From Brevibacterium gallinarum (GTDB lineage Bacteria; Actinomycetota; Actinomycetes; Actinomycetales; Brevibacteriaceae): a DNA stretch of 60,442 bases. The notes beneath the pieces were generated by a model, which saw only the letters and a program-made list of their open reading frames with translations, was not told the DNA's origin and did not search any database. Below, in pieces: positions 46,753-56,354 of the stretch. Both the position numbers and the translations under genes were made by a program. The DNA is taken from assembly GCF_014836885.1 (NCBI RefSeq), contig NZ_JACSPY010000016.1:1-60442 (forward strand), in the 5' to 3' direction. How positions within the stretch are numbered: the first letter of the stretch is position 1; every line of letters begins with the position of its first letter.

Positions 46753-47982
46753 TTACGCCTCGGCACCGGGGCCCTGAGACGCGGGGCGCTCAGCTGACCG
46801 CTCCGTCAGCTGAGCCAGCCACGCGCGCACGGCGTCGGAGTCCTGGCCGAGCGCCGGTGGCGCGTAGTCGTAGGTGACCGGCGTTGCCGACATCCGGATG
46901 GGGTTGCGCACGGTGGGAATCGTGCGGTCGCCGGTGGTCACCTCGACGACGGGTTCGAGGCCCATCTTCTGGGCGAGTTCGACGCCCTCCTGGACCGTGT
47001 TGATCGGGGCGCACGGCAGGCCGCTGGCGGTCAGCAGTTCGTACCATTCCTGGGCCGACTTGTGCGAGAGCGCCTCGATGAGCAGCGGTTCGAGTTCTCG
47101 CCGGTGTGCGTTGCGCGGCACTGCGGTGTTGAAGCGTTCATCTTCGAGCCATTCTGCGCGTCCGACTCCGGCTGCGAGCATCGCGAACTGGCGGTCGTTG
47201 CCGCAGGCGATGATGAGCTCGCCGTCACCGGTGGGCATCGGCTGATATGGGTAGAGACTCGGGTGTTCGTTTCCCATCCGATGCGGGACGACACCCCCGG
47301 CGATGAATGCCGACGCCTGGTTGACGAGCCCGGACATCGCCGATGACAGAAGGTTGGTCTCCACCTGCTGCCCCTCGCCGCTGGCCATTCGGTGTTGCAG
47401 CGCCGCGAGGATGCCGATGGTCGTGTGCAGGCCGGTCATGACGTCGAAGATGGCGACGCCTGCGCGGTAGGGCGACCCCTCAGCATCGCCGGTGAGGCTC
47501 ATGAAACCGCTGAGCCCCTGGATGAGCAGATCGTAGCCCGGCTGCGGGTTGCCGGCACCGAAACCGGTGACCGACGAGTAGATGACGGCCGGGTTGGTCT
47601 TCACGACGGTGTCGTAGTCGAGGCCGAAGCGGCGCAGGCCACCGGGCTTGAAGTTCTCAACGACAACATCGGCCAGGCGGGCGAGTTCCGCGGCGACGGC
47701 CAGGTCGTCCTCGTCGGTGAAGTCCAGCACGATGTCGAACTTGTTGCGGTTGATCGACAGATAGTAGGTTGCTTCGCCGTCGCGCTGGGGCGGCCGCCAG
47801 AGGCGGGTATCGTCACCGCCGGGGCTTTCGACCTTGATGACGGTCGCGCCCAGATCGGCCAGCATCATCGTCGCGTAGGGGCCGGCGAGCACGCGGGAGA
47901 AGTCCGCTACGATGATGCCGTTGAGCGGACCGTTCCCGCTGCGTCGCAGGGCCGTGTCCACACGCTCTTGCTTGTCGTTCAA
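46753..47982 (-). CDS. Class III (CaiB/BaiF) CoA-transferase B
   Basis: About 409 residues. It has DFSRVLAGPYATMMLADLGATVIKVE and the catalytic Asp151 in QPGYDLLIQG. I place the start at TTG 47982 because AAGGA ends 6 bases before it; TTG 47988 is in the same frame but touches that site. It begins close after the IpdAB-like gene pair on the same strand. The donor and acceptor acids are not known. Confidence 0.88.
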   Translation of the reverse strand: MNDKQERVDTALRRSGNGPLNGIIVADFSRVLAGPYATMMLADLGATVIKVESPGGDDTRLWRPPQRDGEATYYLSINRNKFDIVLDFTDEDDLAVAAELARLADVVVENFKPGGLRRFGLDYDTVVKTNPAVIYSSVTGFGAGNPQPGYDLLIQGLSGFMSLTGDAEGSPYRAGVAIFDVMTGLHTTIGILAALQHRMASGEGQQVETNLLSSAMSGLVNQASAFIAGGVVPHRMGNEHPSLYPYQPMPTGDGELIIACGNDRQFAMLAAGVGRAEWLEDERFNTAVPRNAHRRELEPLLIEALSHKSAQEWYELLTASGLPCAPINTVQEGVELAQKMGLEPVVEVTTGDRTIPTVRNPIRMSATPVTYDYAPPALGQDSDAVRAWLAQLTERSAERPASQGPGAEA

Positions 47983-48035
47983 CTTCAATCCTTCAACTCT
48001 CGCGTGGTTGTGGGCTGTGTGATTCTGAGCTGAGC

Positions 48036-48809
48036 TCAGCGCAGATAGAGACGGACCGTATCGATCACGTCGCGCAGCAGATGCACCTCATGTGCAGTGG
48101 GTTCGCTGGTGACCTGCAGATCATTTGAGACCGCCAGATCCCAGCCGGTGTTCGCCAGCACGTCGTCGAGCTCGACACCAGGATGCAGGTGGGTCAGCTC
48201 GAGTTCGCCGTATCGCTCCGGTCTGCGCATCACGCCCAGGGGTGTGATCACCGCACTGACGCCGTGCCCCTGGGGCTGGATTCCTTTCCCGGACTGGCGG
48301 GCCCGGTACGGTGACGGCGAGGTGACGAAGTCGACCGTTTCCGGAAAGGCTGCGAGATCGTGCCGGCGGATGATGACGAACACTTCCTTCGAGTTCGCCA
48401 TGATGTCGGTCGCCCCACCGGAACCGGGGAGGCGCACCTGCGGCTTGCGCCAATCGCCGATCACGGTCGTATTGAGGGAGCCGTAGCGATCGATCTGAGC
48501 GGCTCCGAGGAAGCCGACGTCGATTTTGCCGCCCTGCAGGACATAGCCGAAGAGCGCCTGCATCGATACAACGGCCTCAGCCCCAGATACGACGACGGAA
48601 TCGGCGATGCCCTCGGCCATCGCTTCCGGATGGGCTCCGGCAACACCGGATTCGTAGACGAGTTCCACATCGGGATTCACGGTCTGCTTGGCCAGGTCCA
48701 CCGCAAGGGTCGGCAGGCCGATGCCGGCGAAGACCGTGTGCTTGGCGGCGAGCATCTTCGCTGCCGCGCACACGATGAGTTCAGTCTGGGTGTAGTCGGC
48801 AGCACTCAT
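48036..48809 (-). CDS. Class I CoA-transferase subunit B (glutaconate/IpdB-like)
   Basis: 257 residues. The catalytic Glu is retained at Glu53 in LVYESGVAG, unlike hydrolase-type relatives that lose it, so a true CoA-transferase is likely. The glycine-rich GSGGATDIMANSKEV and HPGVELDDVLANTGW blocks are typical of the GctB/IpdB group. The ATG overlaps the subunit A stop (ATGA). Confidence 0.9.
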   Translation of the reverse strand: MSAADYTQTELIVCAAAKMLAAKHTVFAGIGLPTLAVDLAKQTVNPDVELVYESGVAGAHPEAMAEGIADSVVVSGAEAVVSMQALFGYVLQGGKIDVGFLGAAQIDRYGSLNTTVIGDWRKPQVRLPGSGGATDIMANSKEVFVIIRRHDLAAFPETVDFVTSPSPYRARQSGKGIQPQGHGVSAVITPLGVMRRPERYGELELTHLHPGVELDDVLANTGWDLAVSNDLQVTSEPTAHEVHLLRDVIDTVRLYLR

Positions 48810-49738
48810 GATTCCTCCCGGTGAGTCAGGCGGCGGCCATAATCGACGGCGCGTGAGGGGCGCGGCCCGACTGCCAGGCGGGCCATGCGCTCCCGGCCGA
48901 TCGAGTCGAGGTACTCCTCGTGGTTCTCAGTCCCGCGGATATGCGTATCGAGCCACTCCTGCAGACGATGCGGATCCTTGGAGATCGGGGTCCATTCGCG
49001 GTAGAACGCACAGTCACGGTCATAGGAGCCCTGCACGTACGAGGGATGGGCACCCTGCGGTACGACGCAGATCGCGTCGACGGCGTGGGCAGGGATGAGA
49101 GTGCGGTTGGGGTCCGATCGGATGACCTCCGGATCGACGATCTCCTCGACGACGACGATTGCCCTCTCGGATGCGTAGACAGCCTCCTGCTGGGTGCCGG
49201 TGATGCCCCACATCTGGACGTTCCCGAGGCGGTCTGCACGATGGGCGTGCACGATCGTCACGTCGGGGTTGAGGGGTGGGACGACGTAGGTGGTGCCTCC
49301 GGTGTAGGGGTCGTCGACGAGCTTGATCTGGGGGTTGATATCCGGGATGTCCGATCCGGCGAAGGAGCGGATCGGCATGAATGGCAAGCGTGCGGCACCC
49401 GCGTGGTAGCGCAGGACCATGGCGTGGTGGCTGTACTCCTCGACCTCAAGCGGCTTGGGGTCGTGGTGTTCGAGACGGCGCCGCACCTCGTACAGGCTGC
49501 CGGCGGATCCGGAGGCGAAGAAGGAGCAGACGAGTCTGTCGATGCATCCGGCTGCCAGCATCATGTCGCAGATGAGGTCGGGAGTCATCCGGCAGAAGGT
49601 GAGACCTGTGATTCCCTGGCGGATGATCTCGTGGCCCGCCGCGAAGGGAATGAGGTGGGAGAATCCCTCAAGCGCGATCGTGTCACCGTCGTGCACGTGC
49701 AGCTGTATGGCCTCGCTCAGTTCAACAACTTTGTTCAT
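48806..49738 (-). CDS. Class I CoA-transferase subunit A (glutaconate/IpdA-like)
   Basis: 310 residues, COG1788 type. It shows GDTIALEGFSHLIPFAAGHEIIRQG at the N-terminus, RLPFMPIRSFAGSD in the middle and ADRLGNVQMWGITGTQQEAV at the interface. Relatives act on glutaconate, on 3-oxoacids, or in IpdAB ring opening of steroid intermediates. It is divergent from the LysR gene 256 bases away, which probably controls it. Confidence 0.88.
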   Translation of the reverse strand: MNKVVELSEAIQLHVHDGDTIALEGFSHLIPFAAGHEIIRQGITGLTFCRMTPDLICDMMLAAGCIDRLVCSFFASGSAGSLYEVRRRLEHHDPKPLEVEEYSHHAMVLRYHAGAARLPFMPIRSFAGSDIPDINPQIKLVDDPYTGGTTYVVPPLNPDVTIVHAHRADRLGNVQMWGITGTQQEAVYASERAIVVVEEIVDPEVIRSDPNRTLIPAHAVDAICVVPQGAHPSYVQGSYDRDCAFYREWTPISKDPHRLQEWLDTHIRGTENHEEYLDSIGRERMARLAVGPRPSRAVDYGRRLTHREES

Positions 49739-49994
49739 GGGCGTATAGGTCTTTCGTCGTGTGCGGAGGTGTGGGCCGACGGATGCCCAGCATCACCCAC
49801 CAGATTAAGTCATTCCAAGCACCAATTCTAGCGCTATGTTACATTGACAGTATAAATAATCCAGGCCCGGCGGCCTCTGAAGGGACACGCCCGCGAACTG
49901 TCAGTAAGGTGGGGCGAGACACCACATGAGAGCACCTCGGCGACGGATACGCAGATGCAGCCAGTCTCTTTCTTCACACCCAGGAGCACCAGCT
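49739..49994. promoter_or_regulatory. Divergent control region, CoA-transferase/LysR
   Basis: AT-rich in 49800-49860. It includes TTGACA at 49844-49849, and TATGTTACATTGACAGTATA (49835-49854) has the T-N11-A look of a LysR box. TAGAAT on the minus strand near 49825 could be the -10 for the leftward operon. These are eye calls; the protein that binds here is presumed to be the divergent LysR. Confidence 0.4.
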
Positions 49995-50891
49995 ATGGAG
50001 CTATTTCAGCTGCGAGCATTCCTCGCCGTCGCAGGGGAACTGCACTTCGGCCAGGCCGCCAAGAAGCTCGGCATGGCCCAGCCGCCGCTGAGCCGGACGA
50101 TCCGCCAGCTCGAAGACGACCTCGGAACCGAACTCTTCTATCGCACCACGCGGTCAGTGAGCCTCTCCCCCGCAGGTGAGGCCCTGGTGGGGCCGGCGCA
50201 GGAGATCCTGGAGAACTGCGCCGCGGTCGAGGAGTCCATTCGCCTCACGACGGTGGGCGATATCGGCCGCGTCAGGTTTGGCTTCGCCGGCGCCTCGTCC
50301 AACCCGCTGGTGGCGCGACTGGCCAGCACGACGCGGCGCCTCAAACCCGGCATCTCACTCGAACTCGAGACGACGACCTACGCCGCCGAGGGCCTCAACC
50401 GGCTCATCGAGGGCAGTCTCGATCTGGCACTCGTGCGCTGGACCGATAAGCCCCCGCAGATCACGGGCCGCCCGGTGATGATCGAGCGCCCCGTCGTCGC
50501 GGTCCATTCCGGCCACCCGCTGGCGAGCCGGAAATCGGTGACGATTCCGGACCTGCGAGATGAAGACTTCATCCTGCTGCCGACCTACCCGCAGTCGGCC
50601 ATGCGCGACCGGATCTCCTCATGGTTCCTGGCCGAGGGGATCTCACCCCGGGTCATCCAGGAAGCACCCGACTCGTGGCTCATCGCCGCACTTGTCGGGG
50701 AGGGCGTCGGGATCACCATTACGTACGATTCCGTCATCGCCAGCAACAATCACCCGGAGATCACGGCGGTGCCACTCGACGTCGCACACGAACCGCTCAA
50801 GGTCTACCTGGCGCACCGCAGCAACGACAACAACCCGGTGCTCAGCGAAGTGCTGCAGGCAGCCGACCTCGCCCTCCCGACCGTGAGCTGA
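49995..50891 (+). CDS. LysR family transcriptional regulator
   Basis: 298 residues from the ATG at 49995 (AGGAG 8 bases upstream). The winged helix spans 1-60 (ELFQLRAFLAVAGELHFGQAAKKLGMAQPPLS region), and an effector-binding domain spans about 90-295. The opening resembles BenM/CatM-type regulators of aromatic and organic-acid breakdown. It is the only regulator in the island and diverges from the two-subunit CoA-transferase genes. Confidence 0.94.
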   Translation: MELFQLRAFLAVAGELHFGQAAKKLGMAQPPLSRTIRQLEDDLGTELFYRTTRSVSLSPAGEALVGPAQEILENCAAVEESIRLTTVGDIGRVRFGFAGASSNPLVARLASTTRRLKPGISLELETTTYAAEGLNRLIEGSLDLALVRWTDKPPQITGRPVMIERPVVAVHSGHPLASRKSVTIPDLRDEDFILLPTYPQSAMRDRISSWFLAEGISPRVIQEAPDSWLIAALVGEGVGITITYDSVIASNNHPEITAVPLDVAHEPLKVYLAHRSNDNNPVLSEVLQAADLALPTVS

Positions 50892-51129
50892 CCCCAGCCA
50901 GCCGGTCACGTTCCTGGCTCGCCGTGGCTGCAGGAGCGGTGCCGAATGGCAGGGACCGGCTCGTGCGTACACAGGGAGCCGCGATCGGTCGCCACCCACA
51001 CCCTCATTAATACTTCATCCGTAATCAATTAACTTCATTTCACACTAGACAAGCATAGATCGACCGTGCCAGAGTAGGACCTAAAAGCCCCTGGGTCAGG
51101 CAGGCCCGGAGTCTATTCAAGGAGGAACC

Positions 51130-52353
51130 ATGGCCGAAGACATCGTCGTTTGTGAGCCCCTGCGCTCCGCAGTGGGCGCCTACGGTGGCCAGTTCAAGAA
51201 CATCGCTCCGGAAGTCCTCGGCACCCAGGTAGTCCGCGAACTCCTCGACCGCACCGGCATCAGCCCGGATGTCGTCGACGACGTGATCTTCGGCCAGTGC
51301 TACCCCCAGATGGAAGCACCCGCGATCGGCCGCGTCATTGCGCTCGATGCGGGCATGCCCGTCACCGTGCCCGGCCGCCAGGTCGACCGTCGCTGCGGTT
51401 CGGGCCTGCAGGCCGTCATCGACGGTATGGCAGAAATCGTCACCGGCGGCGCGGAGGTAGTGATCTCCGGCGGCGCCGAAACCATGAGCCGGGCGGCCTT
51501 CTTCAATGAGAACATCCGCTGGGGAATCCGCGGCGGCAACGTCGAACTCAAGGACTCTCTCACGCGCGGTCGCCTCACCGCCGGCGGCAAGAACTACCCC
51601 GTGCCCGGCGGCATGATCGAGACTGCGGAGAACCTGCGCCGGGACTACAGCATCAGCCGCGAAGCGCAGGACGAGCTGGCCGTCGAATCCCACCGCCGTG
51701 CGACCGCCGCGACGCAGGACGGTCGCTTTGCTGAGGAGATCGTGCCGATCGTCATTCCGGCCACCCGAAAGCAGCCCGAGCAGCACATCACGCTCGACGA
51801 ACACATTCGGCCCGACGCGAACCTCGAATCGCTGTCCAAGCTCAAACCGATCATGGGCAAGCAAGACGATGCAGCGACCGTCACCGCCGGCAACGCGTCC
51901 GGCCAGAACGATGGCGCTGCCGCCTGCATCGTCACGACCCGCTCCAAGGCCGAGGCGCTGGGCCTGAAGGCATACGCGCGGATCGTCAGCTGGGGAGTCG
52001 CAGGTGTGGCACCGAACGTCATGGGCATCGGCCCGGTACCGGCGGTGGAGAAGGCACTGGCGAAGGCCGACCTGTCCCTCAAAGACATCGACCTCATCGA
52101 ACTGAACGAGGCGTTCGCCGCCCAAGCTCTGGCCTGCACCCGCGAATGGGACTTCGGCCACAAGGACTTCGAGCGGATGAACGTCAATGGCTCAGGAATC
52201 TCGCTCGGCCATCCGGTGGGTGCCACTGGTGTGCGGATCCTCACGACGCTGCTGCGCGAAATGGACCGCCGCGGCGCGCGCTACGGCCTGGAGACCATGT
52301 GCATCGGCGGCGGACAGGGCTTGGCGGCGATCTTCGAACGGATCGAGGACTGA
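51130..52353 (+). CDS. Acetyl-CoA acetyltransferase / 3-ketoacyl-CoA thiolase
   Basis: 407 residues. The nucleophile is Cys89 in VDRRCGSGLQ, followed by NEAFAAQ, the His motif GHPVGATG and the second Cys in MCIGGGQG. It is more like ordinary biosynthetic/degradative acetyl-CoA acetyltransferases than the thiolase at 44057. AAGGAGG precedes the ATG. Its stop shares one base with the next start (TGATG). An AT-rich promoter-like stretch lies at 51005-51060. Confidence 0.94.
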   Translation: MAEDIVVCEPLRSAVGAYGGQFKNIAPEVLGTQVVRELLDRTGISPDVVDDVIFGQCYPQMEAPAIGRVIALDAGMPVTVPGRQVDRRCGSGLQAVIDGMAEIVTGGAEVVISGGAETMSRAAFFNENIRWGIRGGNVELKDSLTRGRLTAGGKNYPVPGGMIETAENLRRDYSISREAQDELAVESHRRATAATQDGRFAEEIVPIVIPATRKQPEQHITLDEHIRPDANLESLSKLKPIMGKQDDAATVTAGNASGQNDGAAACIVTTRSKAEALGLKAYARIVSWGVAGVAPNVMGIGPVPAVEKALAKADLSLKDIDLIELNEAFAAQALACTREWDFGHKDFERMNVNGSGISLGHPVGATGVRILTTLLREMDRRGARYGLETMCIGGGQGLAAIFERIED

Positions 52354-53564
52354 TGCCGCTGCAGCCGCTGGCCGGAATCACGGTCTTCGAAAACGACTCC
52401 TTTGTGGCCGGCCCCTCATCGTGTCTGGCATTGAGCCAGCTGGGTGCCGAAGTCATCAAGATCGATCCCATCAAGGGTGGACCCGATATCGACCGGTGGC
52501 CGCTCACAGCAGACGGTGCGTCGATCTATTGGGGCACTCTCAACCGCAACAAGCGGTCGGTGGCCATCGACCTGCGCAGCGAAGAGGGCCAGGAGCTCGC
52601 CCAGGCACTCATCACCTCGCCAGGCGAGAATGCCGGCGTATTCGTCGAGAACAACGTCGGTCGGCCGTTCCTGGCCGACGAGGTGCTGCGGGCCAAGCGC
52701 GCAGATCTCATCCACGTGAAGGTCCAGGGTTCGGCCGACGGCGGTCCCGGCGTGGATTACACCGTGAACGCGGAGACGGGCATTCCGCTCATGACAGGCC
52801 CTGTTGACAGCCCTGGTCCGGTCAATCACGTGCTGCCTGCGTGGGACCTTGTGTGCGGGCAGGCCGCCGTGACCGCCGTCGTGATGGGCCTGTATCACCG
52901 CGCTGCCACGGGTGAGGGCCTCTACGAGTCCATCGCCCTCAAAGACGTCGCGCTGGCCGCCGTCGCGAACCTCGGCTGGTATACGGAAACTTTGCAGCCG
53001 GCGGGCGAACGCGCCAAGCAGGGCAACCACATCTTCGGCTCCTTCGGAGCGAGCTTCCGCACCGCCGACGGTCGTCATGTCATGATCACCGCGATCACCA
53101 AGCGGCAGTGGGGGAACCTCGTGCAGGTCACCGGCCTGGAAGCTGTCATCGACGCCCTGCAGACCTCGCTCGAGACCGACTTCACGCTGGAGACGAACCG
53201 GTATACCTACCGCGAGATCCTGGAATCGCTGTTCAAGCCCTGGTTCGCGCAGCGGACCGCGCAGCAGGTGGCGGCGGATCTGGAGGGTTCGGGCGTGCTA
53301 TGGGGGCCGTATGCCAGCGCCGGCGAGGTGGCGCGCGAAGCGCTCGACTCGGATCAGTCCGGCGTGCTGCGATCGATCGAATCCGAAACGCTCGGGACGA
53401 TGCTCGTGGGTGCGCAGCCGATCCGCGTCAACGACGAGTATCTCACCGACGCGCAGCCAACGGTCTTCGGCGCAGAGACGAAGGCCGTACTGAGCGAGCG
53501 ACTGGGGCTCGACTCCGCAGAACTCGGCCGTCTGCACGACGCAGGAGTGATCGGGGGACGCTGA
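52353..53564 (+). CDS. Class III (CaiB/BaiF) CoA-transferase C, divergent
   Basis: 403 residues. It has the family fold (ITVFENDSFVAGPSSCLALSQLGAEVIKID) but a different active-site context: Asp135 in PGVDYTVNAETG. The first part lacks the usual LAGPYAT motif. It is translationally coupled to the thiolase. It could use the product of the thiolase cycle or serve as a formyl-CoA-like transferase; this cannot be resolved from sequence. Confidence 0.88.
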   Translation: MPLQPLAGITVFENDSFVAGPSSCLALSQLGAEVIKIDPIKGGPDIDRWPLTADGASIYWGTLNRNKRSVAIDLRSEEGQELAQALITSPGENAGVFVENNVGRPFLADEVLRAKRADLIHVKVQGSADGGPGVDYTVNAETGIPLMTGPVDSPGPVNHVLPAWDLVCGQAAVTAVVMGLYHRAATGEGLYESIALKDVALAAVANLGWYTETLQPAGERAKQGNHIFGSFGASFRTADGRHVMITAITKRQWGNLVQVTGLEAVIDALQTSLETDFTLETNRYTYREILESLFKPWFAQRTAQQVAADLEGSGVLWGPYASAGEVAREALDSDQSGVLRSIESETLGTMLVGAQPIRVNDEYLTDAQPTVFGAETKAVLSERLGLDSAELGRLHDAGVIGGR

Positions 53565-53746
53565 TCCGCTGGGCGGCGCCCGTCAGCAGTCTGGCGGAGA
53601 TGACGCGGCTGCCGCTGGAGTCTGGCCCGCTTCGCGGTGCCAGCCGGCGTTCCTCCTGAAGACACGATGCCGACGACTGTCAGAACCAACGGCTGAAAGA
53701 ACAAGACTTCCCCCGATTGCGAATGGGCCAGCGAGAAAGGACCGCA

Positions 53747-54931
53747 ATGACGCACAAACCGAGGCCACGTCCCGATACCCCTCATCACATGACCGAGGAG
53801 CGCCTCGACCTCCAGCAGCTCGCCCGCCAGTTTTCGCGCGAGGTCGTGCTGCCGATCGCCAACGAACTCGATCCTGTCGAGGGCCAGTTCCCGCCCGAGC
53901 TCATCGAGCAGATGGGTGAGATGGGCTTCTTCGGGATCCTCATTCCCGAGGAGTACGGCGGCTTGGGACTCGGAGTCTTCGAGTACTGCCTGGTAGCCGA
54001 AGAACTCTCCCGGGCGTGGATGAGCGTGGGAGGACTGCTCGCCCGCGGCAACGGCATGGGCGGCGGCTTCACCAAGGAGCAGGAGGAGCGGCTACTGCCC
54101 AAGGTGGCAGCCGGCGAATGGCTGGGAGCGTTCGCACTGTCCGAGGCTGAGGCCGGATCAGATGTCGCCAACATCAAATGCAAGGCGGCCCGCGACGACA
54201 ACGGCGACTGGATCATCAACGGCACCAAAATGTGGTGCACATTCGCAGATCAGGCGGACTACATCATTCTGTTCGCTCGGACCAGCACGGACGAGGATCC
54301 CTCGAAGCGTCACCGCGGGATCTCCACCTTCTTGGTGGAGAAGGAGCGCGGCGAGTTCCCGGCAGGCATGTCCGGCACTCCAGCCAGAAAGATCGGCTAC
54401 TTCGGATGGAAGACGTGGGACCTGAACTTCGATAACTTCCGCCTGCCTGCCGATGCTCTGCTCGGTGAAGAAGGAAAGGGCTTCTACCAGGCGGTTTCCG
54501 GGCTCGAGGTGGGACGCGCCCACACGGCGGCTCGCTCGATTGGGCTGGCGCAGGCCGCACTCGATGATTCGATCGCCTATATGCAGCAGCGCGTGCAGTT
54601 CAACCACAAGCTCGCCGACTTCCAGCACCTGCGGTTCAAGATCGCCGACATGGCCGCGCAGATCGAAGCATGCCGTCAGCTCATGTACCACGTGTGCACC
54701 CAGATCGATACGGGCCGCCGCTGCTCGAAGGAGGCGGCGATGGTCAAGTATCTTGCCGCAGAGATGAGCGAACGCGTCACCTCCGAAGCACTGCAGATCC
54801 ATGGCGGCGCTGGCTACACGAAGGACTTCCCGGTCGAGCGCCACTGGCGCGATGCCCGCCTCACGAAGATCTTCGAGGGCTCGTCGGAGATCCAGATGCG
54901 CATCATCAGCGACGAGCTGCTGGGCAGGTAG
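53747..54931 (+). CDS. Acyl-CoA dehydrogenase, short/medium-chain type
   Basis: 394 residues from the ATG at 53747 (GAAAGGA upstream). ALSEAEAGSDVANI and the C-terminal KIFEGSSEIQMRI, with catalytic Glu, are present. The N-terminus carries about 15 extra residues rich in Pro and Arg. It lies 182 bases after CoA-transferase C; that gap holds no visible gene and may contain its promoter. Confidence 0.93.
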   Translation: MTHKPRPRPDTPHHMTEERLDLQQLARQFSREVVLPIANELDPVEGQFPPELIEQMGEMGFFGILIPEEYGGLGLGVFEYCLVAEELSRAWMSVGGLLARGNGMGGGFTKEQEERLLPKVAAGEWLGAFALSEAEAGSDVANIKCKAARDDNGDWIINGTKMWCTFADQADYIILFARTSTDEDPSKRHRGISTFLVEKERGEFPAGMSGTPARKIGYFGWKTWDLNFDNFRLPADALLGEEGKGFYQAVSGLEVGRAHTAARSIGLAQAALDDSIAYMQQRVQFNHKLADFQHLRFKIADMAAQIEACRQLMYHVCTQIDTGRRCSKEAAMVKYLAAEMSERVTSEALQIHGGAGYTKDFPVERHWRDARLTKIFEGSSEIQMRIISDELLGR

Positions 54932-55116
54932 CGCCCGGGGCTCACACAGCCCCCGAGTGGGCGGGCGCCTGACGGCGCCTGCCTGCCGTCGGTTCTGCGC
55001 ACACCTGCCGCTTCACCCAGCACCCTGGTAATCTGCTGCTTCACATTCGCTTAGTCACAAGGATTCCCATCATCGACACTCCTGGACCGCCGCAGCCCGC
55101 CACCGTTGTCCCGCTC

Positions 55117-56301
55117 ATGCTCGAAGGCATCAGAGTGCTTGACCTCGGTGGAATCGGTCCGGGCCCGTATGCGTCGATGCTGCTGGCGGACCTGGGCGCC
55201 GAGGTCATCAGGGTGACACGCACCAGCGAACCTCAACCGGTGAACCCGGTGCTTGATCGCGGCAAGAAATCCGTCTGCCTTGACCTCAAGTCACCCCACG
55301 CCTCACCCGCGCTTGCCCGTCTGGCCCACTACGTCGATGCGGTCATCGAAGGCTTCCGTCCCGGTGTCGCCGAGCGCCTCGGTGCCGGGCCAGCCGACCT
55401 CATGGCCGCCAATCCCGCACTCGTGTACGGCCGGGTCACCGGATGGGGCCAGACAGGACCCCAATCGCAGCAGCCGGGCCACGACCTCAACTACATCGCC
55501 GCCTCGGGTCTGCTCTCCCGGCTCGGACGCTCGGGCGAGGCACCGCAGTTCCCCGTCAACCTGCTCGGCGACTTCGGGGGCGGCGGAATGCAGCTGGCAC
55601 TCGGCATCGTGTCCGGTCTGCTGCGCGCCCAGCGCACCGGCCACGGGACCGTGGTCGACGCCGCCATGATGGACGGCGCCAACCACTTGTGGTCCATGAT
55701 GTTCGGCTTCGAAGCACTGGGCATGTGGAACGACCGGCGCGGGGAGAACCTCCTCGATTCCGGCGCCCCGTTCTACGACGTCTACCCCACCGCCGACGGC
55801 GGCCACCTCGGGGTGGGCTGCATCGAGCCGCAGTTCTTCGCAGAGTTCGTCACCACCCTGGGCATCGCAGACAAGCTGCCAGCACCATTGGCCGAACTCA
55901 GCTACCGCAAGCCCGAATACTGGCCGGCTCTGCGGGAGCTCTTCAGCGCAGCGATCGCAGCCCGGACCACTGCGGAACTCGCGGAGCTGTTCGACGGCTC
56001 CGATGCATGCGCGACTGTCGTTCTCAGCATGGATGAGGCCGAGGCCCACCCCCACAATGCGCAGCGCGCATTTCTGTACCGCGACGACGCGGGAGTGCGG
56101 CAACCTGCCCCGATCCCCCGCTTCGCTGACCTGGGAGAAACGACGTGGTCCGGCGGCCGCTCCGCGGCAGACGCCTCGGCGACGGAACCGTACCGCCGCC
56201 CCGCACCTGCCGCACAGCCAGGTGAACACACCGATGAGGTCTTGACCGCCGCAGGATTCTCCGCCGAGGAGATCGCGCGTCTGACATCCGCCACCAGCTA
56301 G
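55117..56301 (+). CDS. Alpha-methylacyl-CoA racemase-like CaiB/BaiF protein (D)
   Basis: 394 residues. It has the racemase signature GHDLNY with His122 and Asp123, and GDFGGG with Asp152, matching the His126/Asp156 pair of M. tuberculosis MCR at an offset of 4. Racemases epimerise 2-methyl-branched acyl-CoAs so that S-specific dehydrogenases can act. No ribosome site stands before the ATG at 55117, whereas AAGGA (55059-55063) is 8 bases before an in-frame ATC at 55072, so the true start is uncertain. Confidence 0.88.
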   Translation: MLEGIRVLDLGGIGPGPYASMLLADLGAEVIRVTRTSEPQPVNPVLDRGKKSVCLDLKSPHASPALARLAHYVDAVIEGFRPGVAERLGAGPADLMAANPALVYGRVTGWGQTGPQSQQPGHDLNYIAASGLLSRLGRSGEAPQFPVNLLGDFGGGGMQLALGIVSGLLRAQRTGHGTVVDAAMMDGANHLWSMMFGFEALGMWNDRRGENLLDSGAPFYDVYPTADGGHLGVGCIEPQFFAEFVTTLGIADKLPAPLAELSYRKPEYWPALRELFSAAIAARTTAELAELFDGSDACATVVLSMDEAEAHPHNAQRAFLYRDDAGVRQPAPIPRFADLGETTWSGGRSAADASATEPYRRPAPAAQPGEHTDEVLTAAGFSAEEIARLTSATS

Positions 56302-56354
56302 CGCTCATCACCTGCTGGTGGCGGATTCCGGCCGCGCAGCTACCGCTGCCCGGC

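Noticed and set aside
53565..53746. Small gene between CoA-transferase C and the dehydrogenase
   Set aside because: No start with a ribosome site and no coherent coding frame.
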